Shown: positions 55,447 to 64,000 of the stretch, piece after piece
Layout: each line of letters begins with the position of its first letter
Position numbering within the stretch: the first letter of the stretch is position 1
From: Gemmatimonadaceae bacterium
GTDB taxonomy: Bacteria; Gemmatimonadota; Gemmatimonadetes; Gemmatimonadales; Gemmatimonadaceae
Assembly: GCA_035606695.1 (NCBI GenBank)
Contig: DATNEW010000003.1
Span: forward strand, 1-64,000
Direction of reading: 5' to 3'
Length of the DNA: 64,000 nt
Notes under the pieces: model-generated
Seen by the model: the letters and a program-made list of their open reading frames with translations, nothing else
Databases searched by the model: none
What the model was told of the DNA's origin: nothing
Position numbers and translations under genes: made by a program

Positions 55447-56571
55447 CTACGTCGCCTGCGTCGCGACCAATCGGGCGCCGCCGCACGGACGCGCGGCGAA
55501 CGCGCCGGCACCAGCATGTTCGCGACGAAGCGCAGCCGCCACGTCGCGTACGAATCCATCCGCGTCGCCGGCGCGAACGAGTGCAACCGCGCAACCGCCG
55601 AACCCCCCGCCCGTCATGCGCGCGCCGAGGCATGCCGCGTGTGCACGCGCGATCTCGACCGCGCGGTCCAGCGCCGGCCCTGACACTTCATACAGATCAC
55701 GCAGCGACACGTGCGATGCATTCATCATCTCACCGGCACGCGCGACGTCGCCGCGCTCGATCGCGTTCGCGAACTCGAGCACGCGTGCATTCTCCGCGAC
55801 GACGTGCCTCGCGCGGCGCATGTCGGTGGCCTCGAGCGATGTTGACGATCGCTCGAGCTGGTCGAGCGTGGCATCGCGCAACGCCCGGAGACCCAGCGCC
55901 GCCGCCGCGCGTTCGCAAGCGGCGCGTCGATCGGCGAACTCCGTCGACGCCAGCTTTCGCCGAACGCCCGTGTCAAGCACGACGATCGCTAGATCATCCG
56001 GGATTGCCACCGGACGCGCATTGAAAGAACGACAATCGATGAGCAGTGCCGAGCCTTCGTTCGCAAGCGCCGCAACCATCTGATCCATGACGCCGCAGGG
56101 AGTGCCGACGAACTCGTTCTCGACACGCTGCGCCGTGCGCGCCGCGTCAAGCGCGTTCCACTGCGTGTGCATCATCGCCGCGGCGGCACGCAGCACCGCC
56201 AGCTCCAGCGCCGCGGACGACGAGAGCCCAGCTCCCACCGGCACGTCGCTGTCGATGACGAGATCGCAACCATGCGAAAGGCCGCTCGCTTCGATCGCGC
56301 CGGCAACGTAGGCAAACCAGCTGGCGCGATCGACGGATCGTAGCTCGCGAATATCGGTGGAACACTCCTCGTCGAACGACCGCGACCACGCACGCAGGAC
56401 GTTGTCGTCCCGGCGGCGGAAGGCGACGCGCACTCCGAGGTGGATCGCCATCGGCAGCACAAAACCCTCGTTGTAATCGGTGTGCTCGCCGATGAGGTTC
56501 ACGCGCCCGGGCGCGAACGCCAGCTCACACGTCCCGCCATATCGCTGCTCGAATTCGTCCCGCGGAGTCAT
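55447..56571 (-). CDS. galK: galactokinase
   Basis: This roughly 374-residue GHMP kinase phosphorylates galactose at C1. It has the galactokinase signature (APGRVNLIGEHTDYNEGFVLPMA cut at 20: GRVNLIGEHTDYNEGF), the ATP-binding PVGAGLSSSAA, and the motif MTGGGFGGCAV. The start is ATG 56571, whose ATGA overlaps the galT stop codon by 4 bases, so the two are coupled. Galactose from the downstream alpha-galactosidase would feed into this Leloir pathway. No galE or galM is visible in the window. Confidence 0.92.
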   Translation of the reverse strand: MTPRDEFEQRYGGTCELAFAPGRVNLIGEHTDYNEGFVLPMAIHLGVRVAFRRRDDNVLRAWSRSFDEECSTDIRELRSVDRASWFAYVAGAIEASGLSHGCDLVIDSDVPVGAGLSSSAALELAVLRAAAAMMHTQWNALDAARTAQRVENEFVGTPCGVMDQMVAALANEGSALLIDCRSFNARPVAIPDDLAIVVLDTGVRRKLASTEFADRRAACERAAAALGLRALRDATLDQLERSSTSLEATDMRRARHVVAENARVLEFANAIERGDVARAGEMMNASHVSLRDLYEVSGPALDRAVEIARAHAACLGARMTGGGFGGCAVALVRAGDADGFVRDVAAALRREHAGAGAFAARPCGGARLVATQAT

Positions 56572-57596
56572 GACGAGGGCGAAACGTGCTGCTCGCGCAA
56601 CCGCACGGCCGCGACTTCCGGTGTAAGGTCGCGCTGGGGTTCGGCCGCCAGCTCGTACCCGACGAGGAACTTGCGCACCGTCGCCGAACGAAGCAGCGGT
56701 GGAAAGATCTCGATGTGTAGCCGCCATGAGTCGTCGCGCGCCGCCGTCGGCGCCTGAAACCAGCACATCGAGTACGGCGTATCCGTCGCGAAGACGCTGT
56801 CGTAGCGGCTCGAGATCTGTCCGAGGGCGAGTGCGAGCGAATCGCGCTCATCGCCATCACACTCGGCGAGTGTGCCGACGCGGCGCGACGGAATGAGCAT
56901 TGTCTGATACGGCCACACCGCCCAGAACGGCACGACGACGCTCCACCGCTCGTCGCTCCAGATCACTCGCCGGCCGTCCGCCAGTTCGGCACGGACGTAG
57001 TCACCGAGCAGGTCGGCGTCGTGCGAGTCGCGATACGCGCGCTGGGTGTTGCGCTTTCGAGCGGGCAGCGTAGGCACATGTTCCGTCGCCCAGATCTGCG
57101 CGTGGGGATGCGGATTGCTGCAGCCCATCGCCAAGCCCTTGTTCTCGAACACCTGGACGTACGCGACGTCGGCGCGCGCGGCGAGGGATTGCGACTCGTC
57201 GGCCAATGTGTCGATGACGGCGCGAACGTCCGGCGCCGGCATCCGCGCGAGCGTCACATCGTGGCGAGGTGAGTAGCACACCACGCGGCAAACGCCACGT
57301 TCCGGCGCCGATCGAAACAGATCGCCCTCGGCCGCCTTGGCCGCGGACGTCGGCTCGAGCGCCGGAAAATCATTGTCGAACGCGAACGTCGCATCGTAGC
57401 GCGGGTTGGTGCGGCCCGATGCACGACGGTTGCCGGGACACAGATAGCACGAAGCATCGTAGTGTCGCGTCTCGACCGGCTGTTCCGGCTCGACCTGCCC
57501 TTGCCACGGCCGTGCGAGGCGCTGTGGTGAGACGAGCACCCACTCGTCGAGCAAGGGGTTGTACCGGCGATGCGTGGACGCGAGCTCCGAGGCCAT
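56568..57596 (-). CDS. galT: galactose-1-phosphate uridylyltransferase
   Basis: This roughly 342-residue HIT-superfamily enzyme transfers UMP between UDP-glucose and galactose-1-phosphate. The start region RRYNPLLDEWVLVSPQRLARPWQG is typical, and CYLCPGNRR supplies zinc-type cysteines. The active-site His is in NPHPHAQIWA (usual HPHxQ), and WRLHIEIFPPLLRS is the C-terminal half. ATG 57596 is chosen because it yields the family N-terminus; the longer open frame overlaps the cupin gene. It is first in the galT-galK-GH27 operon. Confidence 0.92.
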   Translation of the reverse strand: MASELASTHRRYNPLLDEWVLVSPQRLARPWQGQVEPEQPVETRHYDASCYLCPGNRRASGRTNPRYDATFAFDNDFPALEPTSAAKAAEGDLFRSAPERGVCRVVCYSPRHDVTLARMPAPDVRAVIDTLADESQSLAARADVAYVQVFENKGLAMGCSNPHPHAQIWATEHVPTLPARKRNTQRAYRDSHDADLLGDYVRAELADGRRVIWSDERWSVVVPFWAVWPYQTMLIPSRRVGTLAECDGDERDSLALALGQISSRYDSVFATDTPYSMCWFQAPTAARDDSWRLHIEIFPPLLRSATVRKFLVGYELAAEPQRDLTPEVAAVRLREQHVSPSS

Positions 57597-57663
57597 GGGT
57601 AACGGTACACCTCGCGGGAACGCGTCGCCACCTGACAAGTCGCCAGGGGCGCCGGGGACGCTC

Positions 57664-58221
57664 TTAGAGATCCCTAAACTTGCGGTACCGGCCGGTCGCG
57701 CGTCCGATCGCACGCAATACCGGAAACACGATGGCGCGCACCGGGCGCGGAATGGCCGCCAATTCGTTCTCCTCGGCGAAGTGGTGGAGCAAGAACGCCA
57801 GGTCGAAGAGACCCGGGCGCCTTCCACCGTGCTCGGCGAACGAGCGATAGAGGGCCGCGATGAATGCCTCGAAGCGCATCGGGGGCGAAATCCGGCCCGT
57901 GCACCGCATCAGGGTATCCCCCGCGTTCCAGAATCGGTGCGCGACGCCCGCTGGGAACACCACTGTCATACCGGGCTCCGCGGTCCGCACCGGGCCGCCG
58001 TCGATGACGTAGGCGAGCGTGCCTTCGACTACCGTCAGCTCCTCGACCTGGTGCGGGTGCCGGTGCATCGCCGGTCCGCGGCCGGGAACAACCTCGCTCT
58101 CGGCGTGCATCCACTCGCGGTCGCCGTCGCGAGTCACGCCGAGAATCGTGATGCGCTCGCCTCCGCCGTCGTAGGTGCGTGGCGGGTCGGCCGCTCCGAG
58201 CCCTGGCAAGACGTGGTGCAT
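57664..58221 (-). CDS. cupin-domain protein
   Basis: This 185-residue protein has a single cupin barrel. The first motif reads GPAMHRHPHQVEELTVVEG, with metal-binding His and Glu. The second reads GMTVVFPAGVAHRFWNAG. About 70 helical residues follow (FEAFIAALYRSFAEHGG...), which are not part of the cupin fold. Function unknown; such proteins sometimes act as small oxygenases or binding proteins. It is divergent from the TetR gene, sharing the GTGTAAA/TTTACAC operator. Confidence 0.8.
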   Translation of the reverse strand: MHHVLPGLGAADPPRTYDGGGERITILGVTRDGDREWMHAESEVVPGRGPAMHRHPHQVEELTVVEGTLAYVIDGGPVRTAEPGMTVVFPAGVAHRFWNAGDTLMRCTGRISPPMRFEAFIAALYRSFAEHGGRRPGLFDLAFLLHHFAEENELAAIPRPVRAIVFPVLRAIGRATGRYRKFRDL

Positions 58222-58246
58222 CAGCGCGACTCCGTGGACTTGACGC

Positions 58247-58268
58247 GTGTAAAGTTTACACGTGTAAA
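58247..58268. promoter_or_regulatory. operator shared by cupin and tetR-type genes
   Basis: GTGTAAA-G-TTTACAC (58247-58261) and the directly following GTGTAAA (58262-58268) give two overlapping inverted repeats in the 88-bp divergent gap. It is a plausible TetR operator controlling both genes. Confidence 0.65.
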
Positions 58269-58296
58269 GTACGCTGCGCCGCGTCGGGCGTCAATG

Positions 58297-58302
58297 TAGA
58301 TT
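58297..58302 (+). promoter_or_regulatory. TANNNT hexamer before the TetR start
   Basis: TAGATT ends 7 nt before ATG 58310. It is consistent with a leaderless transcript. Confidence 0.35.
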
Positions 58303-58309
58303 GCCCGGC

Positions 58310-58897
58310 ATGCCCCGCCGCTCGACCACCGACACCCATCAACGTCTACTCGACGCCGGCCGCGCGCTCGCCGAGCGGGTCGGCGCCGCCGAGCTCACAC
58401 TCGAGGCCGTGGCGCGCGAAGCGCGCGTCTCCCGGCAAACGGTCTATCTGCACTTCAAGTCACGCGCGCGCTTCTTCTTCGCGCTCGCCGACGCGACCGG
58501 CGCCGACGCGGTCTTCGGCGCCGCGGAGGCGCTCGTCCGTGACGCGCCAACGGCCGACGCGGCGCTGCGCCGCCTGATCGAGCTCCGCGCCGCGCGGTCC
58601 GCCGTCTCGTACAAGCTCACGGCCGCGTTTCACGCCGTGGCCCACGCCGATCCCGAGATGGCGGGACTTTGGGACAAGCGCCAGGTGCGCCGCCTCCACG
58701 TCTTTCGCGCGCTCGCGCGGCGGTTCCACGCGGAGCGCCGGTTGCGTCGCGGCATGTCGGTGGACGATGCCGCCGCCCTGATGTGGGCGAGCCTGTCATT
58801 CGAGAACTGGTACTATCTCGTGCACGCGAACAAGTGGCCGGCCCGCCGGTTCGTCGCGCGCACGCACCAGATGCTGGTGCGCGCGCTTACCGCGTAA
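58310..58897 (+). CDS. TetR-family regulator
   Basis: This roughly 195-residue repressor has an N-terminal TetR DNA-binding domain (TTDTHQRLLDAGRALAERVG, ELTLEAVAREARVSRQTVYLHFKSRARFF). The helical ligand-binding part runs to the C-terminus, with the typical DDAAALMWASLSFENWYYLV near the end. ATG 58310 (MPRRSTTDTHQR) is preferred to TTG 58301. It probably binds the GTGTAAA repeats and represses itself and the cupin gene. Ligand unknown. It ends 15 bp before the convergent molybdenum hydroxylase gene. Confidence 0.88.
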   Translation: MPRRSTTDTHQRLLDAGRALAERVGAAELTLEAVAREARVSRQTVYLHFKSRARFFFALADATGADAVFGAAEALVRDAPTADAALRRLIELRAARSAVSYKLTAAFHAVAHADPEMAGLWDKRQVRRLHVFRALARRFHAERRLRRGMSVDDAAALMWASLSFENWYYLVHANKWPARRFVARTHQMLVRALTA

Positions 58898-58912
58898 CGT
58901 GCGCGAACCCGC

Positions 58913-61060
58913 TCACGACCACGTCAGGCTTCCATCAGCGATCGGCAATGTGCGCACGCGAACACCCGTCGCGGCGAAGATCGCGTTGCAGACCGCCGGT
59001 GCCGCGGCCGGAAGTCCAGGCTCGCCCAATCCGGTCGGCGACGCATCGGACTTGATGAATTCGACGTCGACGATCGGCGGCGCGTGTTTCATCCTCAACA
59101 TGCGATAGTCGTTGAAATTCGTCTGCGCGACGCCGCCATGCTCGATGGTGATCTTCTGAAACCACGCCGCGCTGATGCCGTCGAGCATTGCGCCCTGCAC
59201 CTGACTCTCCGCTGCGCTCAGGTTGATGATGGTGCCGGCATCGACGACGGAAGTCAGTTTCTTGATCGCGAGCTCGCCCTGGCGGCTCACCGCCACGTCG
59301 GCGACGATCGCGACGTAAGCGCCCATCGTATGCGTGATCGCGAAACCCTGGCCCTCACCCCGCGGACGCGACTTGCCCCAACCCGCCTTCTCGGTGGCGC
59401 GCTTCAGGACTGCGGTCATCTTCGCCGCGTCGAACCCACGACTTCCGGCGGGCGGAGCCGCGGCGAGCAGATCGAGCGTGAACGCGAGCGGATCGCGGCC
59501 GGCGGCGTGCGCAAGCTCGTCGACGAACGACTGCGTCGCCCATGTGTTGCCGTTGTCACCAGGCGCGCGCCAATAGCCCGTCGGAATGCCCGCGGGCAGT
59601 TTGCTCGACTTCACCTCCGAACCCGGAATCGCGATGAACGGAAAGCCGCCGGCGCTCATGTCGCCGGGACCGCCCTGCATCTTCACGAACGCATCGTGCA
59701 GCGCGACGACCTTCCCCGCTCCATCGAGGCCCGCGGTGAAATAGTGCCAGCCGTTCGAGCGATAATTGTCGTGCGCAAAGTCGTGCTCGCGCTTCCACAT
59801 CAGCTTCACCGGCGTGCCCTCGAGCTTCTTCGCGATCGCGGCCGCCTCGAGAGAAAACTCATTGCTCCCGCGGCGCCCAAACCCGCCGCCGAGTCGCGTG
59901 ATGTGGACGATGACATTGCTCGGCGAAAGGCCAAGTCCCCGTGCGACGAGCCCTTGCCCGACCGAAGGAATCTGCGTCGGCGTCCACATCTCCATGACGC
60001 CGTTCTGGAAGACCGCGGTGCAGTTTTGTGGCTCGAGCGTGGCGTGCGCGAGGAACGGGTAGTGATATGTCGCCTCGACGACTTTCGCGCCGGCGGGAAT
60101 CGGCGGCGCCGCGTTCGCCTTCGCGAGCTGCTCCGCCTGCTTCGCCATCTCCGCGCTGTTCTGACTCGCGACAGCGCCTTCGTTCCACTGCACTTGGAGC
60201 GCGTCGGTGGCGCTGAACGCGTTCCACGTCGAGTCGGCGATGATAGCGACCCCTGGCACCAGCCCCTCGATGCCTTCGAGCACGAAGGCATCCCGCACTC
60301 CGGGGCGTTTCTTCACGGTGTCGAGGTTGGCGCTCACCACAGTGCCGCCGAACACGCGGCACTTCGTGTACGTCGCGTAGAGCATGCCGGGGCGCTTGAC
60401 GTCGATCCCGAACAGCGGTGCGCCTGTTACAATTTTCTGATTGTCGACGCCGGGAACGCGCGTCCCGATCAGCTTGAAGTTTTTGGAATCCTTGACGTTC
60501 GCGTTCGGTGGCGGAGTCAGCGTAGCCGCCTTTGCGGCCAGCTCTCCGTAGGTCGCGCGGCGGTTCGACGGCGCATGAATCACCACGCCGTTCTCCGTCG
60601 TCAACTCCTGCATCGGCACGCGCCACGTCTCGGTGGCCGCCATCAGGAGCATGGTGCGCGCGACGGCACCGGCACGGCGCATGGTGGAGTAGTTCGTGGG
60701 CGTCGACATGCTGCCGACCGACATCTGGCGCCCGTACGCTGGATTCAGGTCTCCCTGTACCACCGTGACCTGCTCCCACGGCACGTCGAGCTCCTCGGCC
60801 ACGATCATCGGGAGCGACGTCTTGATGCCCTGGCCCATTTCCGAGTTGGGCGCGATGATCGAGACCGCGCCGCTTGATGAAATGCTCACGAAGGCGTTTG
60901 GCGCAAACGTCTCAGCCCCGCTGTGCACCGTTTCGGCGAAGGCGGCAGAATCACCGATGCCGAAATACGTCCCGACGAGCAAGCCACCACCCGCGAGCGC
61001 GCTGACCTTGAGAAATGCGCGGCGATCGACCGGAGCCGAGGACTCGACGGGGCGTTTCAT
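58913..61060 (-). CDS. molybdenum hydroxylase large subunit (isoquinoline 1-oxidoreductase beta-like)
   Basis: This roughly 715-residue protein has a twin-arginine signal ([20 protein letters not shown]), so the folded enzyme is exported to the periplasm. It belongs to the xanthine oxidase family, IorB-type, with duplicated molybdopterin-binding parts. Landmarks are [39 protein letters not shown] and [20 protein letters not shown], then [19 protein letters not shown]. It would hydroxylate an aldehyde or N-heterocycle. The start ATG 61060 overlaps the stop of the small-subunit gene as ATGA. A cytochrome partner gene is not visible. Confidence 0.88.
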   Translation of the reverse strand: MKRPVESSAPVDRRAFLKVSALAGGGLLVGTYFGIGDSAAFAETVHSGAETFAPNAFVSISSSGAVSIIAPNSEMGQGIKTSLPMIVAEELDVPWEQVTVVQGDLNPAYGRQMSVGSMSTPTNYSTMRRAGAVARTMLLMAATETWRVPMQELTTENGVVIHAPSNRRATYGELAAKAATLTPPPNANVKDSKNFKLIGTRVPGVDNQKIVTGAPLFGIDVKRPGMLYATYTKCRVFGGTVVSANLDTVKKRPGVRDAFVLEGIEGLVPGVAIIADSTWNAFSATDALQVQWNEGAVASQNSAEMAKQAEQLAKANAAPPIPAGAKVVEATYHYPFLAHATLEPQNCTAVFQNGVMEMWTPTQIPSVGQGLVARGLGLSPSNVIVHITRLGGGFGRRGSNEFSLEAAAIAKKLEGTPVKLMWKREHDFAHDNYRSNGWHYFTAGLDGAGKVVALHDAFVKMQGGPGDMSAGGFPFIAIPGSEVKSSKLPAGIPTGYWRAPGDNGNTWATQSFVDELAHAAGRDPLAFTLDLLAAAPPAGSRGFDAAKMTAVLKRATEKAGWGKSRPRGEGQGFAITHTMGAYVAIVADVAVSRQGELAIKKLTSVVDAGTIINLSAAESQVQGAMLDGISAAWFQKITIEHGGVAQTNFNDYRMLRMKHAPPIVDVEFIKSDASPTGLGEPGLPAAAPAVCNAIFAATGVRVRTLPIADGSLTWS

Positions 61061-61548
61061 GACCGGCCTCCCTGCGCGTGCGCGGTGCTCGTCGCGAGCT
61101 CGGCAGCTCGCTTGATGCCGGCGCGAATGCGCGTGTACGAGGCGCACCGACACAGGTTCCCGGTCATCATCGCATCGATGTCGGCGTCGCTGGGATGTGG
61201 CTTTTGCTTGAGCAACGCCGCCGCGGTCATGATCTGCCCCGCCTGGCAGTAGCCGCATTGCGGCACGTCGACTTCACACCACGCCTGCTGCAACGGATGC
61301 TTTCCGGCGGGATCGAGTCCCTCGATCGTGGTGATCTCGGCGCGCCCGACATCCGAGACGGGCGTCTGGCACGCGCGCGTCGGCCTGCCGTCGAGATGGA
61401 TGGTACAGGCACCACACTCGCCGATCCCGCACCCGTACTTCGTGCCGACCAATCCTAACGAGTCGCGCAGCACCCACAGCATCGGAGTGTCTTCGGTGAC
61501 GTCGACGGTGTGCGACTGGCCGTTGACGCGGAGCGTGTATTGACTCAT
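61057..61548 (-). CDS. molybdenum hydroxylase [2Fe-2S] subunit (IorA-like)
   Basis: This 163-residue protein carries both iron-sulfur clusters. The plant-ferredoxin-type cluster has Cys in [20 protein letters not shown]. The second cluster has [12 protein letters not shown] and [12 protein letters not shown]. It moves electrons from the molybdenum site of the large subunit. It lacks a signal and is probably exported together with the Tat-signal-bearing large subunit. Genes are coupled by a 4-bp overlap. Confidence 0.92.
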   Translation of the reverse strand: MSQYTLRVNGQSHTVDVTEDTPMLWVLRDSLGLVGTKYGCGIGECGACTIHLDGRPTRACQTPVSDVGRAEITTIEGLDPAGKHPLQQAWCEVDVPQCGYCQAGQIMTAAALLKQKPHPSDADIDAMMTGNLCRCASYTRIRAGIKRAAELATSTAHAQGGRS

Positions 61549-61592
61549 GGGCGCGGGAGGTGGCGGGTAAGACGACGGAGGTGCCCAACCAT

Positions 61593-61625
61593 TCTATACT
61601 ATAGAGCGGTTGGGGACCGTGTCAA
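61593..61625 (-). promoter_or_regulatory. promoter of the molybdenum hydroxylase operon
   Basis: On the minus strand TTGACA (61625-61620) is followed after 16 bp by TATAGT (61603-61598). The -10 lies inside a 13-bp palindrome, TCTATA-C-TATAGA (61593-61605), a possible operator. The small-subunit start at 61548 is about 45 nt downstream. Confidence 0.6.
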
Positions 61626-61716
61626 AAGCCGGCGCCGGCGCCGACGGTCAGGTACGATGCGAACGGTGCGCCGACGATCCCCGCCGGCGCACCGCGATCC
61701 GCTCGGACCTCGGACC

Positions 61717-62019
61717 TCAAGGAATTGGTACGAGGTCCAGTGTGAGTCCATGCGGCGCGATCTTCGCCGCCGCCGCGTTGATCGGAATGTACAGGTAGCC
61801 CTGCAGCTGGCTGAACGCGAGCTCGAAGTGTGCTCCGCCGGGGAGATTCACCGTCGCCGGAATCCCCGTCGGAATGCTGCGACCGCCGCCCCGGGCGAAC
61901 TCCGCCGGCTGCGCGGCCGAGCGAGCCGAGGACGCGACGGGCGCCGTGGCATCGCTGCATGCGGTGAAACCGATCAGCACAACGGCCCCACAGAACGTCG
62001 ATCGAATGAACGAGCGCAT
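61717..62019 (-). CDS. small predicted lipoprotein
   Basis: I do not recognise this 100-residue protein. A lipoprotein signal (VVLIGFTACSDAT) leads to a short mature part of about 80 residues, with an Ala/Ser-rich linker and a beta-rich end (TVNLPGGAHFELAFSQLQGY...IPINAAAAKIAPHGLTLDL). It lies 51 bp after the poly-glycine lipoprotein gene on the same strand and is probably co-transcribed with it. Confidence 0.6.
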   Translation of the reverse strand: MRSFIRSTFCGAVVLIGFTACSDATAPVASSARSAAQPAEFARGGGRSIPTGIPATVNLPGGAHFELAFSQLQGYLYIPINAAAAKIAPHGLTLDLVPIP

Positions 62020-62070
62020 CCCTGCCTCCGAAGATGTAAGAGAATTGAAATGATGTGAGATGCTGCTGAT

Positions 62071-62376
62071 TCAGCTCTTCGGCGGAAGCGTCGGCGCAAC
62101 GGTGCACGAGATGATCGTCGAACCATTCACGACAGCGGATGTGCAGAGGCTTCCACCGCCGCCTCCGCCACCCCCACCGCCCCCGCCGCCACCACCACCG
62201 CCTCCTCCTCCACCGCCGCCACCGACCTGTCCTGTTGAATCTGTGCTCGGCGAACCCTTCGCGAACGCAGCCGATCCAGTCGGCTGTCGCCCAATGGGAG
62301 ACGAGATGTCACTGCACCCGGCGACGAGCGCGCCGAGGAGCAGGAGTCCAGCGAGGGATTGCAGGCGAGAGTTCAT
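62071..62376 (-). CDS. small lipoprotein with a poly-glycine tract
   Basis: This 101-residue protein has a lipoprotein signal (GLLLLGALVAGCSDIS), then about 25 residues, a run of about 24 consecutive glycines, and a short end with two cysteines (SLCTSAVVNGSTIISCTVAP). The glycine tract is coded by mixed GGN codons (about 62148-62223), so it was not made only by recent slippage of a pure repeat. It may act as a flexible spacer. ATG 62376 begins the signal. No function known. Confidence 0.55.
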   Translation of the reverse strand: MNSRLQSLAGLLLLGALVAGCSDISSPIGRQPTGSAAFAKGSPSTDSTGQVGGGGGGGGGGGGGGGGGGGGGGGGSLCTSAVVNGSTIISCTVAPTLPPKS

Positions 62377-62571
62377 TGGAAGCGGGATTTGAGGAAGGCG
62401 GCACCATCGCTTGCCGAGCCGGCAAGCACTTCCCGCGCCCGCGATACAGCGATGGTTGCCTTCGTCTAAGCGCATACCGCGATGATCGTTATGCGCGAGA
62501 TGCGTAATTCGATCACCGAGAACGCCTGTCTCGTTTCGCGGCCAACGCGTATCGTTTCACGCCAGCGCGAG

Positions 62572-62594
62572 CGTGTTAACGTTTTCTTAACACG
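62572..62594 (-). terminator. perfect 8-bp hairpin downstream of the 62613 gene
   Basis: CGTGTTAA / TTAACACG with a 7-nt loop lies 18 bp after the stop of the gene at 62613. There is no T run beyond it. It could terminate that gene or be an operator for the lipoprotein genes; nothing else was recognised in this 236-bp gap. Confidence 0.4.
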
Positions 62595-62612
62595 ACAACG
62601 AGTAACTGCCCG

Positions 62613-63656
62613 CTATTCCGGCGTTCCTTCGCCGGCGGCATCGGGCTCGCCGTCCTCCGCTCGCATCGCCTTCTCGAAACCCCGAGCGATGCGAGCCAGC
62701 GTCGCGGGATCGTTGCGCTGGAATCCTTCGATCACTTCCGCGCTCAGCGGCTCACAGCCCAGGGCCTTCAGCAAGAGCCTCGACAGCGCGAGATGTCCGA
62801 ACTCACGCTCGCCGAGAAACTCCGCCAGGCGGTCGTCCGCGCGAATCCAACCATCGGGACCGACCAACCCGTGCGATCGGACGTACTCTCTCAACTGCGC
62901 GATCAACTGCTGCCCGTTCCCGCGCGTGACCTTGAACAGCGCGCGACCACTCTCCGGCACATCGGCGTCTTGAAGCGCCAGCGCGAACTCGGCCCAGAAC
63001 GCGTTCGGCTCGGCTTGCAGCGCCGCCATCGCTTGTTCGTAGGTCGGCGACTGCAGAGCGGGATGCGACGCGGGTACCGCGTCGGACGCACTGTCTTCGC
63101 CCCAAACCCGCTGCAACGTCGCCGCGGCCGGATCGCCCGCCAACTCGCCGCGCGCGACATAGCGGTAGCCGAGAAATGAGAGCGTCGGAGGCAACGCGAG
63201 TATCGCCTGCATCGCGCGATGGCGATCGACTTCCAGAACAAATTGCGAATGGTCGGCGTGCAGCACCCGGCGTAGCTCGCGGATTTGACCGCGCACGCCG
63301 AACGCCGTGCACAACTGCTTCGCATCGCCGCCAGCAGGAGGCAGATTCTCGCCTTCGAAGTATCCCGGGTTCGAGTCGTATCGATCGAGCAACGTGCCCG
63401 ACGCCGCCAACAGCAACGTCAAGGTGTCGTCGTCGTGATTGCAGGCGGCGAGTGCCGAGCAATGAAGCCGGTCGGACAGCGCAATCGTGAGTTGCTCCAA
63501 AGCGTGAATGTCCTGATCGTCGCACGCTTTGTCGAACACCACGACGTCCCCCGCATCGGACGCGACCCACGCATCGCGGCGGAGATGCGTGAGCGCGGCG
63601 ACGGCGGCCGCGGTGTCGGCGGCGCGCAGCGTGATGTTTGCGTAGAAGTTTCCCAT
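62613..63656 (-). CDS. unknown protein (347 aa)
   Basis: I do not recognise this 347-residue protein. It begins MGNFYANITLRAADTAAAVAALTHLRRDAWV, an alpha/beta pattern like small immunity-type or Ig-like uncharacterised proteins. The second half is helical (FWAEFALALQDADVPESGRALF, LIAQLREYVRSHGLVGPDGWIRADDRL). No signal, membrane helix or catalytic motif is seen. AAGGA precedes the ATG. The 124-bp gap to the next gene contains nothing I recognise. Confidence 0.6.
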   Translation of the reverse strand: MGNFYANITLRAADTAAAVAALTHLRRDAWVASDAGDVVVFDKACDDQDIHALEQLTIALSDRLHCSALAACNHDDDTLTLLLAASGTLLDRYDSNPGYFEGENLPPAGGDAKQLCTAFGVRGQIRELRRVLHADHSQFVLEVDRHRAMQAILALPPTLSFLGYRYVARGELAGDPAAATLQRVWGEDSASDAVPASHPALQSPTYEQAMAALQAEPNAFWAEFALALQDADVPESGRALFKVTRGNGQQLIAQLREYVRSHGLVGPDGWIRADDRLAEFLGEREFGHLALSRLLLKALGCEPLSAEVIEGFQRNDPATLARIARGFEKAMRAEDGEPDAAGEGTPE

Positions 63657-63780
63657 CCGATTCCTTTGGCCGCGCTCGTCGCGTATGAGATGGCCGCGCC
63701 GTCTCGATCAATCCCGCAGTCGCGCTACGGGTTCTTCGGCTTCTTCGGCGCTCGGCGCCGCGTGTGACGCAGATGCTGCG

Positions 63781-64000
63781 CTAACTCGGCTTGCTTCCCA
63801 GCGCGCAGATCCAGCCGTGCGTGCGCTCCTCGAGTACTTCGACGTCGCGATACCCGGCGCCCTCGAGCGCTCGAGCATGCTCGGCGCGCGTGAGATAGCG
63901 TGCGCCGAGCAGCGCCATTACCGGCCAGAATAGGAAGTCGAGGCGCTTGCCGCGGTACGCTTCGGCGAGAATCATCAGTCGCCCGCCCGGCTTGAGCACG
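63781..64000 (-). CDS. methyltransferase, C-terminal part, truncated by the window edge
   Basis: The visible C-terminal 73 residues include LKPGGRLMILAEAYRGKRLD and LTRAEHARALEGAGYRDVEV, which match the post-motif region of class I SAM-dependent methyltransferases. The N-terminal SAM-binding part lies beyond the window. Substrate unknown. Confidence 0.7.
   Translation of the reverse strand, partial: VLKPGGRLMILAEAYRGKRLDFLFWPVMALLGARYLTRAEHARALEGAGYRDVEVLEERTHGWICALGSKPS

Noticed and set aside
1-64000. tRNA, rRNA, CRISPR arrays, integrase or transposase genes
   Set aside because: Scanned for T-loop signatures, regular spacer-repeat arrays and typical recombinase motifs; none was found by eye.

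Overview
The window looks like the chromosome of a GC-rich, free-living bacterium, most likely Gemmatimonadota, with Acidobacteriota as the main alternative. The reasons are the high GC content, three large permeases of the duplicated FtsX/MacB type (ADOP) without an ATPase gene beside them, PadR-type regulators next to such genes, many predicted lipoproteins, and several genes whose start codon follows a TANNNT hexamer by 6-7 nt (possible leaderless mRNAs). No rRNA, tRNA, CRISPR array, phage or intact IS was found. The taxonomic call is inference.

Layout. 1-2.8 kb: leftward hemin-type ABC uptake operon (binding protein, permease, ATPase). 2.8-3.1 kb: a palindromic dispersed-type repeat. 3.1-4.5 kb: ArsR, SRPBCC and VOC genes behind a clear sigma-70-type promoter and operator. 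4.4-5.5 kb: lipoprotein and membrane protein. 5.7-7.7 kb: ankyrin protein. 7.7-10.0 kb: a citrate-synthase-like protein fused to a DNA-binding domain, divergent from a second citrate synthase. 10.2-14.5 kb: bactofilin and zinc-ribbon pair, MFS transporter, FAH-family enzyme, DinB-like protein, MerR regulator. 14.6-26.9 kb: three ADOP permeases, with PadR, a DUF4382-like lipoprotein, MarR, and two genes that share an N-terminal module with the 5.8 kb ankyrin protein. 27-30.9 kb: glycogen-debranching-type glycosidase, SDR and DUF2231 membrane protein. 31-43 kb: an uncharacterised cluster. 43-47.3 kb: DUF2911 protein, MacB-like permease, S10 peptidase. 47.3-52 kb: an inverted-repeat element and an operon for a cohesin-like lipoprotein and a giant M6-type protease with its own cohesin-like domain and dockerin. 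52.5-53.3 kb: PadR/DoxX pair. 53.4-57.6 kb: galT-galK-alpha-galactosidase operon. 57.7-58.9 kb: cupin/TetR divergent pair. 58.9-61.5 kb: molybdenum hydroxylase pair. 61.7-64 kb: two small lipoproteins, an unknown protein and a truncated methyltransferase.

The two most interesting signals are these. First, a 26-bp motif with a covarying palindromic core lies 78-95 nt upstream of exactly the three genes that share the N-terminal module; two of those three genes sit directly upstream of an ADOP permease. Second, the 31-43 kb cluster encodes an acidic/glycine-zipper protein, a gluzincin-like HEVGH protein, two large unknown proteins, a PLP enzyme, an M20 peptidase, an amidohydrolase, a sigma-54 activator and an atypical NarL-type regulator. 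It has a near-consensus -24/-12 promoter and an upstream palindrome before its first gene and a strong hairpin after its last. It may be a sigma-54-controlled system for making or processing a peptide or surface structure, but its function cannot be read from the sequence.
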